DNA of 64,000 bases from Akkermansia sp. (lineage in GTDB: Bacteria > Verrucomicrobiota > Verrucomicrobiia > Verrucomicrobiales > Akkermansiaceae): positions 1 through 64,000 of the forward strand of contig JAFYUJ010000032.1 in assembly GCA_017558555.1 (NCBI GenBank). Direction: 5' to 3'. Position numbers and translations under genes: made by a program. Of this stretch, positions 63,113 to 64,000 are shown one piece after another (within the stretch, counting starts at the first letter, position 1; the number at the start of each line of letters is the position of its first letter). The notes under the pieces were generated by a model. That model searched no databases, had not been told where the DNA came from, and saw nothing but the letters and a program-made list of their open reading frames with translations.

Positions 63113-64000
63113 ATGCCGTCTGCACGTGTACAATGGATTGACTTTTGCCGCGTGTATACGGCATTTTTCGTGGTGCTGCGCCACGTGGACAGACCCTACA
63201 CCAGTGTGAACTACATGGTGGATTTGTTCAACTACCGCAGCTTGATTTTCTTTTTCTTCCTGATGTCCGGCTACCTGGCGCACAAGGCCGCTGCGGGGCA
63301 GTGGCTGGATTGGCAGCGCACGCGCAAATTGCTGTTGCCGTACGTGTTTTGGACAGCTGTGGCATCCATCCTGCTCTTGCAGCCGATGATGCACTGGAAT
63401 CAGACTCTGTCCGGTGATTTCAGCTGGTTTGACTGGAGCCTCATCCCCCGCGAGATGGGCATGCTGAATTGGTGCTACTGGGATTTTGACAATGTGCCCT
63501 TGTGGTTCATGCGCACGCTGATTCTGCTGGCGTTGTTCTGCCCGGTGTTGCAGAAACTGCCCACCAAAGTATTGTTGGTGGTAGTGCTTCTGAGCTTTGC
63601 CGGTAGCGATGTGCTGTGCGCACGCGATGCCGAGACTGCACGCAGCCACAAGAGCTGGTCCGTCGGTTGGTTGCCCTTCCGTTTGTATGAGAGCATCCTG
63701 GCGCTCGGGTTCTACTCCCTGGGCTTGTGGATTCGCCGAGTAGCGGATTTTGAGCGTTTCACCGCGTTTATGCGCAGCTATGCGTGGACGGTGGTGCTGG
63801 CGGCATTGCTGCTGCTGCCGCTGGTGTATGCGTTTGGCTTTTATCCGCCCGTGCAGAGCAGTGCATTGGTGCTGTTGGGCGCGGCAACAACGATGAGCGT
63901 GGGCTGTTTGTGTGAGCAGTATTTACCGCGTTTCTGCTCCTGGGTGGCTCAGTGGGGCAAGGCTGCCTTTTTCATTTATGTGACGCATTACCCCTTGCTT
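63113..64000 (+). CDS. Acyltransferase family 3 membrane protein (cut at the window end)
   Basis: At least 296 residues, still open at the right edge. The ATG at 63113 lies 24 nt after pssA. The opening RVQWIDFCRVYTAFFVVLRHVDRPY holds the family's WID start and the conserved R-H pair of acyltransferase 3 (OafA-like) enzymes, which transfer acetyl or succinyl groups to sugars across the membrane. Many hydrophobic helices follow (for example LIFFFFLMSGYLAHK, and LLVVVLLSFAGSDVLCA). Near the cut end, AAFFIYVTHYPLL is the typical late-helix block. The acceptor is unknown; LPS or another surface glycan is plausible. Confidence 0.85.
   Translation, partial: MPSARVQWIDFCRVYTAFFVVLRHVDRPYTSVNYMVDLFNYRSLIFFFFLMSGYLAHKAAAGQWLDWQRTRKLLLPYVFWTAVASILLLQPMMHWNQTLSGDFSWFDWSLIPREMGMLNWCYWDFDNVPLWFMRTLILLALFCPVLQKLPTKVLLVVVLLSFAGSDVLCARDAETARSHKSWSVGWLPFRLYESILALGFYSLGLWIRRVADFERFTAFMRSYAWTVVLAALLLLPLVYAFGFYPPVQSSALVLLGAATTMSVGCLCEQYLPRFCSWVAQWGKAAFFIYVTHYPLL

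Overview
The window is about 64 kb of a moderately GC-rich bacterial chromosome that fits the Verrucomicrobiota, most likely the Akkermansiaceae. The strongest clue is a five-gene block at 12.6-20.6 kb that matches, in order and recognisable sequence, the Amuc_1102 to Amuc_1098 pilus-like locus of Akkermansia muciniphila, including a divergent homologue of the outer-membrane protein Amuc_1100. Pyruvate:ferredoxin oxidoreductase, pyruvate phosphate dikinase and formate-tetrahydrofolate ligase suggest an anaerobe. The LPS heptose genes show a Gram-negative envelope.

Layout. 1-534: no gene, but a dense array of hairpins. 0.5-5.6 kb: an RmlD-like reductase, pgsA, and a four-gene operon with metF. 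5.7-11.0 kb: a minus-strand LPS-core operon (GT25, GT8, hldE, gmhA, gmhB, GT9). 11.2-12.4 kb: tRNA-Val, tRNA-Tyr and lgt. 12.6-20.6 kb: the pilus-like operon, with an apparent PilM-PilN fusion, a PilO-like Amuc_1100 homologue, a PilP-position protein with a calcium-loop motif, and a secretin. 20.9-23.8 kb: tRNA-Glu and two tandem MATE transporters. 23.9-29.0 kb: a reduced spc operon (L24, L5, S8, L6, L18, S5, L15, SecY) that lacks S14 and L30. 29.1-34.4 kb: two small membrane proteins, a large secreted putative zinc metalloprotease and a single-pass protein. 34.6-39.3 kb, minus strand: hpf and the ileS-lspA-DUF1573-like operon. 39.5-48.3 kb: a three-gene phage-derived module (alpha-helical protein, 1988-residue giant protein, intact TerL) without capsid, portal or integrase. 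48.4-64.0 kb: a small secreted protein, fhs, a GHL10 glycosidase, nifJ and ppdK facing apart, alaS, pssA and an acyltransferase cut by the window end.

How the genes work together. Envelope building dominates: heptose-containing LPS core, phospholipids (pgsA, pssA), lipoprotein maturation (lgt, lspA), and a secretin-based pilus system. The nifJ/ppdK pair sits at the pyruvate/PEP node, and fhs with metF serves folate C1 chemistry. Transcription signals look like sigma70 (-35 TTGACA-like, about 17 bp, TATAAT-like). In several cases the -10 box lies only 6-9 nt before the ATG, so leaderless mRNAs are likely. Many operon-internal genes lack a clear Shine-Dalgarno.

Everything is read by eye from sequence. 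Family assignments rest on motifs and memory of the families; no database search was run.
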